Source of the DNA: an uncultured Nocardiopsis sp.
GTDB taxonomy: Bacteria; Actinomycetota; Actinomycetes; Streptosporangiales; Streptosporangiaceae
Length of the DNA stretch: 8,785 bases
Reading direction: 5' to 3'
Assembly: GCA_937957845.1 (NCBI GenBank)
Contig: CALGOD010000386.1
Span: forward strand, 1-8,785
In this document: piece by piece, positions 1 through 6,337 of the stretch
How the letters are laid out: each line of letters begins with the position of its first letter
Numbering within the stretch: position 1 is the stretch's first letter
Made by a program: the position numbers and the translations under genes
Notes under the pieces: model-generated
Seen by the model: the letters and a program-made list of their open reading frames with translations, nothing else
What the model was told of the DNA's origin: nothing
Database searches by the model: none

Positions 1-367
1 ACCTTTCGTGACCGGCCGGTGTGCCGTTCGTCCGGCCCCTCTCCTCGCAACCTATGATCCGCCCCCACACTTCCGCAGCCCTTCCCCGAGGTCGGTGCCC
101 CGGTCTCCACGGCGCCGCCGGCCCCTCACCGAGGACCGGAAGCGGCGGAGCGTCGTCGTGAGCCGTGCGCCGTCCACGCTGCTCGGGACCGGGAGGCTCG
201 GGAGGGGAAAAGGACAGGGGCGCCCCGGATCGTACTCGCGTCAAAGTGTTTCGACGGACACGTGCTTTTTTTGACTGTCCGCAATCGGCCAATCACTGGC
301 CATCGAATTTTTTCGAGTTAATGATGGTTCGGCGCTCGCAGTCACGGCCGCCACGCGGTTTTCAGTG
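1..367. other. Non-coding stretch with an AT-rich island
   Basis: No reading frame here has the codon use of the real genes in this window; the possible ones translate to Arg/Pro/Ser-rich shadow proteins. A perfect 10-bp palindrome lies at 11-20. Positions 262-325 are markedly AT-rich for this genome, with a T run at 265-272, a TTGACT hexamer at 271-276 and a small inverted repeat GGCCA-N5-TGGCC at 287-301. I see no good -10 box at the right distance from TTGACT. The stretch is probably intergenic or promoter DNA. Confidence 0.5.
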
Positions 368-412
368 CTGAAAGAAGACTGAAAGCGCGATGGAAGAGGA
401 TCTCTCTAGTGT
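368..412 (+). promoter_or_regulatory. SARP-like 11-bp direct repeats with -10-like box
   Basis: The heptamer CTGAAAG occurs at 368-374 and again at 379-385, exactly 11 bp apart. A degenerate third copy, ATGGAAG (5/7), lies another 11 bp on at 390-396. Eight bases after it is TCTAGT (405-410), overlapping TAGTGT (407-412), which fits the TAnnnT pattern. Direct heptamers with 11-bp pitch, the last about 8 bp before the -10 box, are the known site layout for SARP/AfsR-type OmpR-like winged-helix activators; Pho boxes share the 11-bp pitch. The first heptamer is also the right arm of the inverted repeat TTTCAG-TG-CTGAAA (360-373). A transcript would start near 417 and run to the small ORF at 625. 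Binding by the neighbouring AfsR-like protein is inference. Confidence 0.45.
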
Positions 413-488
413 GGAACACGTTCGACGCGACCGGTTCCGCGAGAGGACGGCTCGTGGTCTCGGCCAGTGCGACGTTCGTTGGACACAT

Positions 489-531
489 GCCACCCGTGGT
501 GTGCTTCGAGGCGGAACTCGCCACGGGTGGC
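489..531 (+). promoter_or_regulatory. Strong leader hairpin
   Basis: An 11-bp perfect inverted repeat, GCCACCCGTGG (489-499) and CCACGGGTGGC (521-531), encloses a 21-nt loop. The loop can itself form CGAG/CTCG (507-510 with 517-520), stacking on the outer stem. No T tract follows, so it does not look like an intrinsic terminator. A second small stem, GCGTAG (573-578) with CTACGC (594-599), sits just before the ribosome-binding site of the ORF at 625. If transcription starts at the box near 410, both lie in a roughly 205-nt leader. Confidence 0.5.
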
Positions 532-624
532 CGGTCCGCCGGAGGGCGGGGTCCGTTGACGCTTCGAAGACGGCGTAGGGCGACGTTACGGCTCTACGCG
601 AGTGCTGCCAGACGAGGAGTTCGA

Positions 625-804
625 GTGCCGAAGATGTTGACAGTGGATGATCGGTTCGAGGCCATCGTCGCCGATGTCTCCCGTGATGTGCGCGCGGACA
701 AGATGCAGCCCTACCAGGAGCCCGACCCGGAGAAGCCGACCCCCGCGGAGGACAGGCCCGGCCAGGGCACTCCCGCGGAGGAAAAGCCGACCCAGGAGAA
801 GTAA
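625..804 (+). CDS. Small hypothetical protein with Pro/Glu-rich tail
   Basis: Not a family I recognise with confidence. The 59-aa frame starts at GTG 625, chosen because GAGGAG (614-619) lies 5 nt upstream; an ATG at 634 is the alternative but sits 14 nt from that site. The first ~25 residues (MLTVDDRFEAIVADVSRD and on) could form a charged helix. The rest is rich in Pro, Glu, Lys and Gln and looks disordered, with a loose internal repeat TPAED...TPAEE. There is no signal peptide, cysteine or membrane segment. It lies 115 bp upstream of the AfsR-like gene on the same strand, with hairpins between. In Streptomyces a ~63-aa repeat-bearing protein, AfsS, is the target of AfsR; this ORF resembles it in size, repeats and location but not in motif, so the parallel is only a hypothesis. 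It could be non-coding. Confidence 0.5.
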   Translation: MPKMLTVDDRFEAIVADVSRDVRADKMQPYQEPDPEKPTPAEDRPGQGTPAEEKPTQEK

Positions 805-866
805 CCCCGTTCGGGGCGGTTCAACGGTCACTCCGAGCATCCGATGGAGGGGTGCTCGGAGCCGTT
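805..866 (+). terminator. Tandem hairpins after the small ORF
   Basis: Directly after the stop codon, CCCCG (805-809) and CGGGG (812-816) form a tight hairpin. A larger one follows: CTCCGAGCA (831-839) pairs perfectly with TGCTCGGAG (853-861), and AACGG (823-827) with CCGTT (862-866) extends the stem past a 3-nt bulge. It is followed by a pyrimidine-rich TTCCTATTCTCTTTCC (873-888) rather than a clean T run. It may end the small-ORF transcript or attenuate read-through into the regulator gene. Confidence 0.5.
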
Positions 867-876
867 GGCATGTTCC

Positions 877-911
877 TATTCTCTTTCCTTGTCAATGACC
901 CTTGCTAGGGT
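877..911 (+). promoter_or_regulatory. Possible promoter and start-site stem of the AfsR-like gene
   Basis: TATTCT (877-882) is a fair -10 candidate, giving a start near 889 and a leader of about 30 nt; no good -35 lies upstream. The inverted repeat ACCCT-TGCT-AGGGT (898-911) includes the only ribosome-site-like bases, TAGGG (906-910), nine nt before GTG 920. A stem here would hide that site. Confidence 0.3.
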
Positions 912-919
912 TGCTGCTT

Positions 920-3916
920 GTGGAATTCGGCGTGCTTGGCCCCATTACCGTCTGGTCCGGCGGCCGATCGGTTCCGGTCGGCGGCCCGCGTCAGCGCTGC
1001 GTGCTGGGAGCACTGCTGGTGCACCTGGGCCGAGAGGTCACCATCGACCAACTCATCGGTTACCTCTGGAACGACGACCCACCCCGCACCGCGCGGTCCG
1101 TCATCCAGGTACAGATCTCCCATCTGCGCCGTGCCCTTCCCGACACCATCGTCACGACCTCCGGCGGGTACACCCTCGACGTCGACCCCGAATCCGTGGA
1201 CCTGCACCGTTTTCGGAGGTTGCGGGACGCCGCCGCCACGGCCGGGGACGAACGCGCGGTCGAGTTGCTCGACCTCGCCCTGGGATGTTGGCGCGGCGTT
1301 CCGTTCTCCGGCATCGGCTCGGAGTACCTGGACCACTCCCTCGTCGCCCCCCTGAAGGAGGAGGGCTGGTCCTGCCTCATCTCCTGGGCCACACGCGCTC
1401 TGGAACTGGGGCGCAACACCGACGTGGTCTCACGCCTGACCCCCCTGGTCGGTCGGGAACCGTTCCGCGAACGCCTGCACCACCTGCTCATCACGGCCCT
1501 GTGGCGCGACAACGAACGCGCCAGGGCGCTCTCGGTGTACGAGGAGTTCCGCGCCAGGCTCGCGGACGAGCTGGGAGTCGATCCCGGGGCGGAGTTGACG
1601 GCCCTGCACACCCGGATCCTGCAGGAGGACCCTCCGGAGGCGGAGCCCAAGGGCCAGGTTCCCGAGGAGCCGGGCGCACGCTTCGTGGTGCGCAACGACC
1701 TCCCCCGGGACCTGCCCGACTTCACCGGACGGCAGGACTCCCTGCGGCGGTTGGACGAGGTCGCCCGCGCCGGTGAGGACCGCGCCCAGATCTGCGTCAT
1801 CACGGGCAGCGGAGGCGAGGGCAAGACGACCACCGCGGTCCGCTTCGGCTACGAGGCCGCCGAGCGCTACCCCGACGGGCAGCTGTTCATCGACCTGTAC
1901 GGCTACACCACGGACAGGGAGCCGCTCGACGCCATGTCCGCGCTCGGCGCCCTGCTGCGCGCGGTCGGGGTCGATCCCGAGGCCGTGCCCGAGTCCCTGG
2001 ACGAGCGGTCGGCGTTGTGGCGGGCCACCCTCATGGGCCGCAGGATCCTGGTCGTGCTCGACAACGCGTCGAGCTACGCCCAGGTCAGCCCTCTGCTCCC
2101 CTCCTCACCGGGGTCGATGACGCTCATCACGACCCGCAACGAGCTCTCCGGGCTCAGCGGGGCCCGCTTCTTCTCCCTCGGGGTGTTCGACGAGGGCTCC
2201 TCACTGGAGTTGCTCGGACGGATCCTGGGAGAGGAGCGGGTACGAGGCGAACTCTCACACGCGCGTGACATCGTGGGGATCTGTGGTGGGCTCCCCCTGG
2301 CCCTGCGCGTGGTCGCGGGGCGCATGCTCAGCCGTCCCAGGTGGACCTTCGAGCACGTCGCCCGCCGTCTGGGGGAGCAGAACCGCAAGTTCCGCGAGCT
2401 CCAGGTCGAGGGACAGAGCGTCGAGTCCGCCATCGACCTGTCCTTCCAGAGCCTCAACCGGAAGCAGGGCCGGGCCTTCCTCCTTCTGGGGCTGATGTTC
2501 GGAAGCACCATCGACCTCGGCGGGGCGGCGGCGCTCCTGGACATGTCCGTGGACGAGGCCGACGACATCCTCCAGGAACTGGTGGGGGTCTGTCTGCTGG
2601 AGGAACCTCAGGGGGACGTGTACCGCCTGCACGACCTCATCGGTGCCTTCTCCCGGGATCGCGCCGCCACGATGCTGCCCGCCGAGGAGGTCGACGCGGC
2701 CAGACTCCGTCTGGCGGAGCAGTACATGGCGACCGCACAGCACGCCGCGGATCTTCTGGGGCCACGCGCCCACCACACCTCCCAGACGCGTCCCGGCTAT
2801 CGGACGGAGCTGTCCGACCGAGAGGACGCCGAACGCTGGTTCACCCTGCATCAGGAGAACCTGGCCGAGACGATCGAGTACTTCGCCTCGCACGACAACG
2901 GTGAGTACGCCTGGCGCATGGCCGACGCGGTGTGGCGCTTCTACGCCCTCCACGGCCGGTTGGGGCTGTTGATCAGCTCCCACCATCGCGTACTGCAGAT
3001 CAGCGAGAAGCAGGGAAACCGGCGGGGACGCGCGGTGACCCTCATCGGGCTGGGTGTCGCCCACTACCTCGCGGGACGTTTCGACGAGTCGCTGGAACTC
3101 CTCACGGAGGCCCGGGAACTGTTGACGTCCATCGGCGATGACAGGGGCATCATCCGGGCGCTGTCCAACCTGGGCATGGTCTACGAACGCGTGGGACGTC
3201 TGAGAGAGGCCGCGGAGGCCATCCAGGGGGTGCTGGACTTCGCGTCCCAGCTGGAGGACACCCCGTTGAAGGCCCTGCAGTGGGGCAACCTGGCGGTGTT
3301 GAAACAGACTCTCGGGGAGCACACGGAGGCACTGCACTGCGCCGAGCAGGCCATCGCGAACGCCGGCGGTGACAACCACGAGGTCACCAAGGCCCAGGCC
3401 AAACGCGTCATGGGAGAGGCACGGACGGGTCTGGGCGAACTGCGGGGCGCCTTCCGGGACCTGAACGAGTCCCTGGAGTCGTCCTTGAACCTGCACCTGG
3501 TGGGCAACCAGATCTACGTCCACAACGCCCTGGGCGTGACCTACCGGGCGGCGGGACGCTGGGAGGAGGCGGTCGAGGCGCACACCACGGCGTTGGACCT
3601 GGCCGAAAAGCACGGGCGACGCAGCGGCGACGCCGAGATCCGCACCGAACTGGGGATCACCTACGCGGCCGCGGGTCGGTACCCGGAGGCGGCGGTCGAA
3701 CTGGAGAGGGCACGCACCCTCGCGGTCGAACGCGGTGAGCGTCACACGGCCGGCCGCGCCACGCTCGCCCTGGGCGCCCTGCCCGCACCGACGATGGCGG
3801 TGGGTCGGGCGCGCGAGCTCCTACGGGAGGCGGAGGAGACCTTCGTCGAGCTGGGGTCGGCCGAGGCGGAACAGGCCAGGAAGGCCCTGGCGGGACTGCC
3901 CGGCCCCCTCAACTGA
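920..3916 (+). CDS. AfsR/SARP-family transcriptional regulator (wHTH-BTAD-NB-ARC-TPR)
   Basis: A 998-aa cytoplasmic regulator of the AfsR type, which binds promoter DNA and recruits RNA polymerase, often for antibiotic or stress genes. GTG 920 is chosen because family members begin with this MEFGVLGP-like strand; a TTG at 902 would add six residues. An OmpR-like winged helix covers about residues 1-90, with SHLRRALP in the recognition region, and a BTAD helical domain about 90-235. The NB-ARC ATPase runs about 265-520: P-loop GSGGEGKTT (296-304), Walker B VVLDNA near 377, TTRN sensor, GGLPLAL near 455 and an RLHDL motif in the MHD position. About six TPR units fill 705-990 (GLGVAHYLAGRFDESL, LGVTYRAAGRWEEAV, LGITYAAAGRYPEAA). 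Length is close to S. coelicolor AfsR (~990 aa). No truncation or frameshift is seen. The gene overlaps the convergent oxygenase gene by 8 bp. Its targets are unknown; the repeat at 368-396 is one candidate. Confidence 0.95.
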   Translation: MEFGVLGPITVWSGGRSVPVGGPRQRCVLGALLVHLGREVTIDQLIGYLWNDDPPRTARSVIQVQISHLRRALPDTIVTTSGGYTLDVDPESVDLHRFRRLRDAAATAGDERAVELLDLALGCWRGVPFSGIGSEYLDHSLVAPLKEEGWSCLISWATRALELGRNTDVVSRLTPLVGREPFRERLHHLLITALWRDNERARALSVYEEFRARLADELGVDPGAELTALHTRILQEDPPEAEPKGQVPEEPGARFVVRNDLPRDLPDFTGRQDSLRRLDEVARAGEDRAQICVITGSGGEGKTTTAVRFGYEAAERYPDGQLFIDLYGYTTDREPLDAMSALGALLRAVGVDPEAVPESLDERSALWRATLMGRRILVVLDNASSYAQVSPLLPSSPGSMTLITTRNELSGLSGARFFSLGVFDEGSSLELLGRILGEERVRGELSHARDIVGICGGLPLALRVVAGRMLSRPRWTFEHVARRLGEQNRKFRELQVEGQSVESAIDLSFQSLNRKQGRAFLLLGLMFGSTIDLGGAAALLDMSVDEADDILQELVGVCLLEEPQGDVYRLHDLIGAFSRDRAATMLPAEEVDAARLRLAEQYMATAQHAADLLGPRAHHTSQTRPGYRTELSDREDAERWFTLHQENLAETIEYFASHDNGEYAWRMADAVWRFYALHGRLGLLISSHHRVLQISEKQGNRRGRAVTLIGLGVAHYLAGRFDESLELLTEARELLTSIGDDRGIIRALSNLGMVYERVGRLREAAEAIQGVLDFASQLEDTPLKALQWGNLAVLKQTLGEHTEALHCAEQAIANAGGDNHEVTKAQAKRVMGEARTGLGELRGAFRDLNESLESSLNLHLVGNQIYVHNALGVTYRAAGRWEEAVEAHTTALDLAEKHGRRSGDAEIRTELGITYAAAGRYPEAAVELERARTLAVERGERHTAGRATLALGALPAPTMAVGRARELLREAEETFVELGSAEAEQARKALAGLPGPLN

Positions 3917-4742
3917 CGGCGTTCCTGCGGCCACGCGAGCTCGACCGTCGGGGCGGGGCCAGCCAGCGCGGCCCCAGCACACCGCGCCGCATGGACCACA
4001 GACACAGGGTGGTGGGCAGCGTCCGTACCGGGCGGGGAAGCCACGGGTAGACCACGCGGGTCACCCTCACGACCCGGTCGAACCGACGCTGACGGGCCTC
4101 GGACCAGGGAATGGCGAGCTGCTCGCGAAGGTCCGGTGGCAGCAGCCCTCCGGTGAGAAGCGACTGCAGCCGCATGAGCGGTCGCAGCGGCGGGCTCGCG
4201 GGCCGGAACAGTCGGCCGGTGATGTCGCGCGCCTCCTCGCCCACCCGCAGACCCTCCACATTGGACTCCCAGTAGGCGGCGAACTCCTCAGGGGTCGCGG
4301 GCCACTTCTCCTGGGGCAGCCCCAGGGCGGTGGCGAGCACGGACGCCTCGCTCAGGTACCGGGCGTACTCGTTCTTGTCGAGTTCGCCGAACATCATCGC
4401 GTGCGTGCGCGAGGTCGTCTGGACCAGGGTCGCGGCCACCCACAGCAGCAGGTCGTCGTCGAGCGCCCGGTAGCCCGGACCGTTCACCTTGCTGTGCAGC
4501 GCGCGCACGATGGCGTGCAGCCGCTCCCGCTCCTCCGCGGTGCCGTAGACCGTTCCGTAGACGAAGTAGAGGGTACCCAGCAGGCGGTCGAACGGCCGGG
4601 AGGCGAAGTCACTGTGGTCGTACACACCCTGAGCGACGCTCGGGTGGGCGATCTGGAGCAGGACGGCGTAACCCGCGCCGCCGAGGAGGCAGGCCTCCGC
4701 ACTGATTCGGCGCAGGGGTGAGTCATCGGAGGATCGGCCCAT
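3909..4742 (-). CDS. MpaB-family (DUF2236) oxygenase-like protein
   Basis: A 277-aa protein with the MpaB/rubber-oxygenase catalytic domain (DUF2236). Characterised relatives are haem-binding oxygenases, such as latex-clearing protein Lcp, which cleaves poly(cis-isoprene), and fungal MpaB; most bacterial members have no known substrate. Visible family features are QIAHPSVAQGVYDHSDF (residues 30-46), the YFVYGTVYGT segment (59-68), ALHSKVNG (81-88), DDLLLWVAATLVQT (96-109), the EFAAYWESNV segment and LLPPDLREQLAIPWS. H33, H43, H76 and H83 are candidate ligand or active-site histidines, but I cannot assign them. No signal peptide or clear membrane helix is seen; the C-terminal tail is Arg-rich. 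An in-frame stop lies 18 nt before the ATG, which fixes the longest start. No Shine-Dalgarno is present, and a -10 box lies 8 nt upstream. The gene begins 46 bp after the DUF4037 gene on the same strand and overlaps the regulator tail-to-tail. Confidence 0.88.
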   Translation of the reverse strand: MGRSSDDSPLRRISAEACLLGGAGYAVLLQIAHPSVAQGVYDHSDFASRPFDRLLGTLYFVYGTVYGTAEERERLHAIVRALHSKVNGPGYRALDDDLLLWVAATLVQTTSRTHAMMFGELDKNEYARYLSEASVLATALGLPQEKWPATPEEFAAYWESNVEGLRVGEEARDITGRLFRPASPPLRPLMRLQSLLTGGLLPPDLREQLAIPWSEARQRRFDRVVRVTRVVYPWLPRPVRTLPTTLCLWSMRRGVLGPRWLAPPRRSSSRGRRNAVS

Positions 4743-4749
4743 GCCGGGG

Positions 4750-4777
4750 ATCGTATGTCACCTTCCGCAGTGGTCAG
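4750..4777 (-). promoter_or_regulatory. Promoter for a leaderless oxygenase transcript
   Basis: Read on the minus strand, CTGACC (4772-4777; four of six TTGACA bases) and TACGAT (4750-4755; TAnnnT) are separated by 16 bp. The A of the ATG at 4742 is 8 nt past the -10 box, where transcription should start. No ribosome-binding site exists, consistent with a leaderless mRNA, a common mode in actinobacteria. The promoter lies in the 46-bp gap after the DUF4037 stop codon, so the oxygenase could be transcribed alone or by read-through. Confidence 0.5.
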
Positions 4778-4788
4778 GAAGGGCACGC

Positions 4789-5844
4789 CTACGGTGCCAG
4801 TACCCGGAACACCTCCGGTCGGGTCAGGGCGTCGGTGTTGTCGACGAACTGGTCGACGGTCCCCAGCGGCGCACGTCCGACCAGGTCAGGGTCCTCGATC
4901 CGCCCCAGCAGAGCCCGGGTGAACCGGTCCGTGTCCAGTACCGGCCAGGGGCGGTCGTGGAAGGGCCGGGGCGCGGGATCCAGGACGGCGGCGAGGCCGG
5001 TCCGGTTCTGCCACGCCGCGAGCAGAGAGGACGCCTCGGCGAGGGCCGTGGTGTCCGCGTCCAGGCCCCGCGACAGCAGCGGTTCGAGCTCCCGTGCTTC
5101 GGGCAGTCGGGAGAACGCGCTGCCCAGCCACTTGGAGTAGGGCGGATAGTGGCGGGACAACAGCAGGGCCAGCCGCATGAGGTCCCGGACCGACCGGGCG
5201 GCCACGACCCGGGCGCCGAGATGGTCGCCGACCTCCGCACACTGTCCGGGGAGGGGTTCCTCCTGGGACACGCGCCGCCACTGGCAGGCCAACACGTACC
5301 GCCACACGTCGTCGGGGTACCAGGTCATCCGCCGACGGGCCCGGGTGAGCCCACCGTCGTCGTCGTGGAAGACGGCGCCCCCGGTCACCTCGGCGAGCCG
5401 TTGGGTGGGTGTGGTGAGCCAGTCGTCCGTGGTCACACCCGCACGAGGGTCGAAACCCAGCTGTGCCCGGAACCAGTCACCGGTACCGAGCACCTCTACC
5501 CGGTGGCGGCCGTCGGGGGCCTGGGCGTCCAACAGCCAGGTCCCGGGGTGGCCCTCGCCGGGCGCGAAGCGCGTCGGCCAACCGCGTATCCGCTCGGGCA
5601 GTCCGTCGGCGAGCAGTTCCGCCACGCGTTCGCGTCCCGCCGGGTCGTCGACGAAGAGCAGCAGGCGCGGCCCCCACCCGTGGTCGGTGGAGCGTTCGGT
5701 GTCCAGTCCCAGAACCTCGGAACCGGGGCCGAGCAAGGCCGCGGCGTGGGGAACCGGATTCCGGTCGGCGGCGATCAGGGGTGCGACCGCTTCGTCGTAC
5801 AGGGCCCGGGAGAGTTCCAGGCCGGGGAGGAAGGCGGGAGGCAT
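4789..5844 (-). CDS. DUF4037 domain-containing protein, nucleotidyltransferase-like
   Basis: A 351-aa protein of the DUF4037 family. Function is unknown; the N-terminal part resembles nucleotidyltransferase-fold proteins. The start at ATG 5844 (MPPAFLPGLELSRALYDEAV) is how family members begin; the frame stays open to 5991, but that 49-codon extension does not look coding. The motif LLGPGSEVLGLDTERSTDHG (residues 37-56), with WGPR next, matches a GS...D-type nucleotidyltransferase signature and is the strongest hint of catalysis. The C-terminal DUF4037 region holds WYPDDVWRYVLACQWRR (from ~174), GDHLGARVVAARSVRDLMRL and HYPPYSKWLGSAFSRL (~230-245). It is soluble, with no signal peptide or membrane segment. 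A TACACT box 7 nt upstream and no Shine-Dalgarno point to a leaderless transcript. The oxygenase gene follows after 46 bp, so the two may be co-expressed; no shared pathway is evident. Confidence 0.88.
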   Translation of the reverse strand: MPPAFLPGLELSRALYDEAVAPLIAADRNPVPHAAALLGPGSEVLGLDTERSTDHGWGPRLLLFVDDPAGRERVAELLADGLPERIRGWPTRFAPGEGHPGTWLLDAQAPDGRHRVEVLGTGDWFRAQLGFDPRAGVTTDDWLTTPTQRLAEVTGGAVFHDDDGGLTRARRRMTWYPDDVWRYVLACQWRRVSQEEPLPGQCAEVGDHLGARVVAARSVRDLMRLALLLSRHYPPYSKWLGSAFSRLPEARELEPLLSRGLDADTTALAEASSLLAAWQNRTGLAAVLDPAPRPFHDRPWPVLDTDRFTRALLGRIEDPDLVGRAPLGTVDQFVDNTDALTRPEVFRVLAP

Positions 5845-5850
5845 GCCGCG

Positions 5851-5856
5851 AGTGTA
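5851..5856 (-). promoter_or_regulatory. -10 box for a leaderless DUF4037 transcript
   Basis: Read on the minus strand, TACACT (TAnnnT pattern) ends 6 nt before the A of ATG 5844. Transcription would therefore begin at the start codon. No consensus -35 lies 16-18 bp further upstream. No Shine-Dalgarno is present. The placement also supports ATG 5844 over the upstream in-frame start. Confidence 0.45.
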
Positions 5857-5920
5857 GGTTCGCGCCTCGACGGGGACCAGGGATTTTTCGTTGGGCGTCC
5901 GGCCGAACTCAGGTAAGGGA

Positions 5921-5942
5921 AATCTATCTCGGGAGATAGATT
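5921..5942. promoter_or_regulatory. Perfect 22-bp palindrome, likely operator
   Basis: AATCTATCTC (5921-5930) and GAGATAGATT (5933-5942) are exact reverse complements separated by GG. The AT-rich arms stand out from the high-GC surroundings. The site is 77 bp upstream of the DUF4037 start and about 215 bp before the predicted start of the oxygenase transcript at right. The hairpin is not followed by a T tract on the minus strand, and no plus-strand gene ends just before it, so a dimeric regulator site is likelier than a terminator. No suitable regulator gene lies nearby. Confidence 0.6.
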
Positions 5943-5992
5943 CGGCTTTTCCCGACCTGTTCTCGACCTTGATCCGGGCAGACCACGGCATT

Positions 5993-6122
5993 CAACTGGA
6001 AGGAGTCTTTCCAGTTGGCGGCGCGAATGAAGGGTGAAGTCCCGGTAGTACCAGTCCGTGGAGTGACTTTCCGGGTTTCGGTCTGATCGGGGCGGGATCG
6101 CCTCCCCCTGTAGAGCAGGCGA
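5993..6122. promoter_or_regulatory. Cluster of inverted repeats upstream of the AA10 gene
   Basis: Three pairs of arms lie in this non-coding stretch. CAACTGGAA (5993-6001) and TTCCAGTTG (6009-6017) form a perfect 9-7-9 repeat. CCCGG (6041-6045) and CCGGG (6071-6075) enclose a region that can pair internally. TCGCCT (6098-6103) and AGGCGA (6117-6122) end 1 nt before the predicted -35 box. They may be operators for polysaccharide-responsive repressors or a structured RNA. I do not recognise a riboswitch; the GGTGAAGTCC at 6033-6042 only superficially recalls the cobalamin class, and no B12 box is present. Confidence 0.4.
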
Positions 6123-6123
6123 C

Positions 6124-6152
6124 TTGACGTGTAGTGACCGGGTCTTTACTTT
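6124..6152 (+). promoter_or_regulatory. Promoter of the AA10 oxygenase gene
   Basis: TTGACG (6124-6129) and TACTTT (6147-6152) are separated by exactly 17 bp, a good housekeeping-type promoter. The start would be near 6159, giving a leader of about 178 nt before ATG 6338. A second TTGACA (6154-6159) has no matching -10 box. Confidence 0.5.
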
Positions 6153-6168
6153 TTTGACAACTGGCGGA

Positions 6169-6214
6169 GGAAATCCGGGATCTCCGGAATTTCCAGGACA
6201 ACGCCGTCCGGCGT
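6169..6214 (+). other. Hairpins in the AA10 leader
   Basis: GGAAATCCGG (6169-6178) pairs with CCGGAATTTCC (6184-6194) apart from one bulged base. ACGCCG (6201-6206) pairs with CGGCGT (6209-6214). Both fall in the predicted untranslated leader and could affect mRNA stability, which would suit an abundant secreted protein. Confidence 0.4.
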
Positions 6215-6337
6215 TCGCAGAGGAGATATCCGACCCCCGGCGAACGTCCTCCGCCCGCCTGGGCCGGAAACGGTCCGGGTCACCCCGCTACGAACCCCCC
6301 ATCCGGGATTCGTGACCCGAAAGAAGGGCCCCCTCCC

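Noticed and set aside
409..624. N-terminal extension of the small ORF to GTG 409
   Set aside because: The in-frame extension is Arg-rich, contains the 489-531 hairpin, and its start overlaps the -10 box; GTG 625 has a proper ribosome site.
2255..3745. Long minus-strand open frame opposite the regulator
   Set aside because: A shadow of the AfsR-like gene: composition is Gln/Val/Gly-rich with no domain, while the plus frame has clear TPR and NB-ARC motifs.
4006..4742. Loss of an active-site His in the oxygenase (WVAATLV where some relatives have WVHATLV)
   Set aside because: I recall DUF2236 subfamilies that naturally carry Ala at this position, so it is probably a subfamily trait rather than an inactivating change.
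5845..5991. 49-codon N-terminal extension of the DUF4037 protein
   Set aside because: It reads through the 22-bp palindrome and the -10 box, and family members begin at the MPPAFLPG motif.
6033..6080. Possible cobalamin riboswitch (GGTGAAGTCC)
   Set aside because: No B12 box or matching downstream core is present, and the downstream gene is a polysaccharide oxygenase with no cobalamin link.
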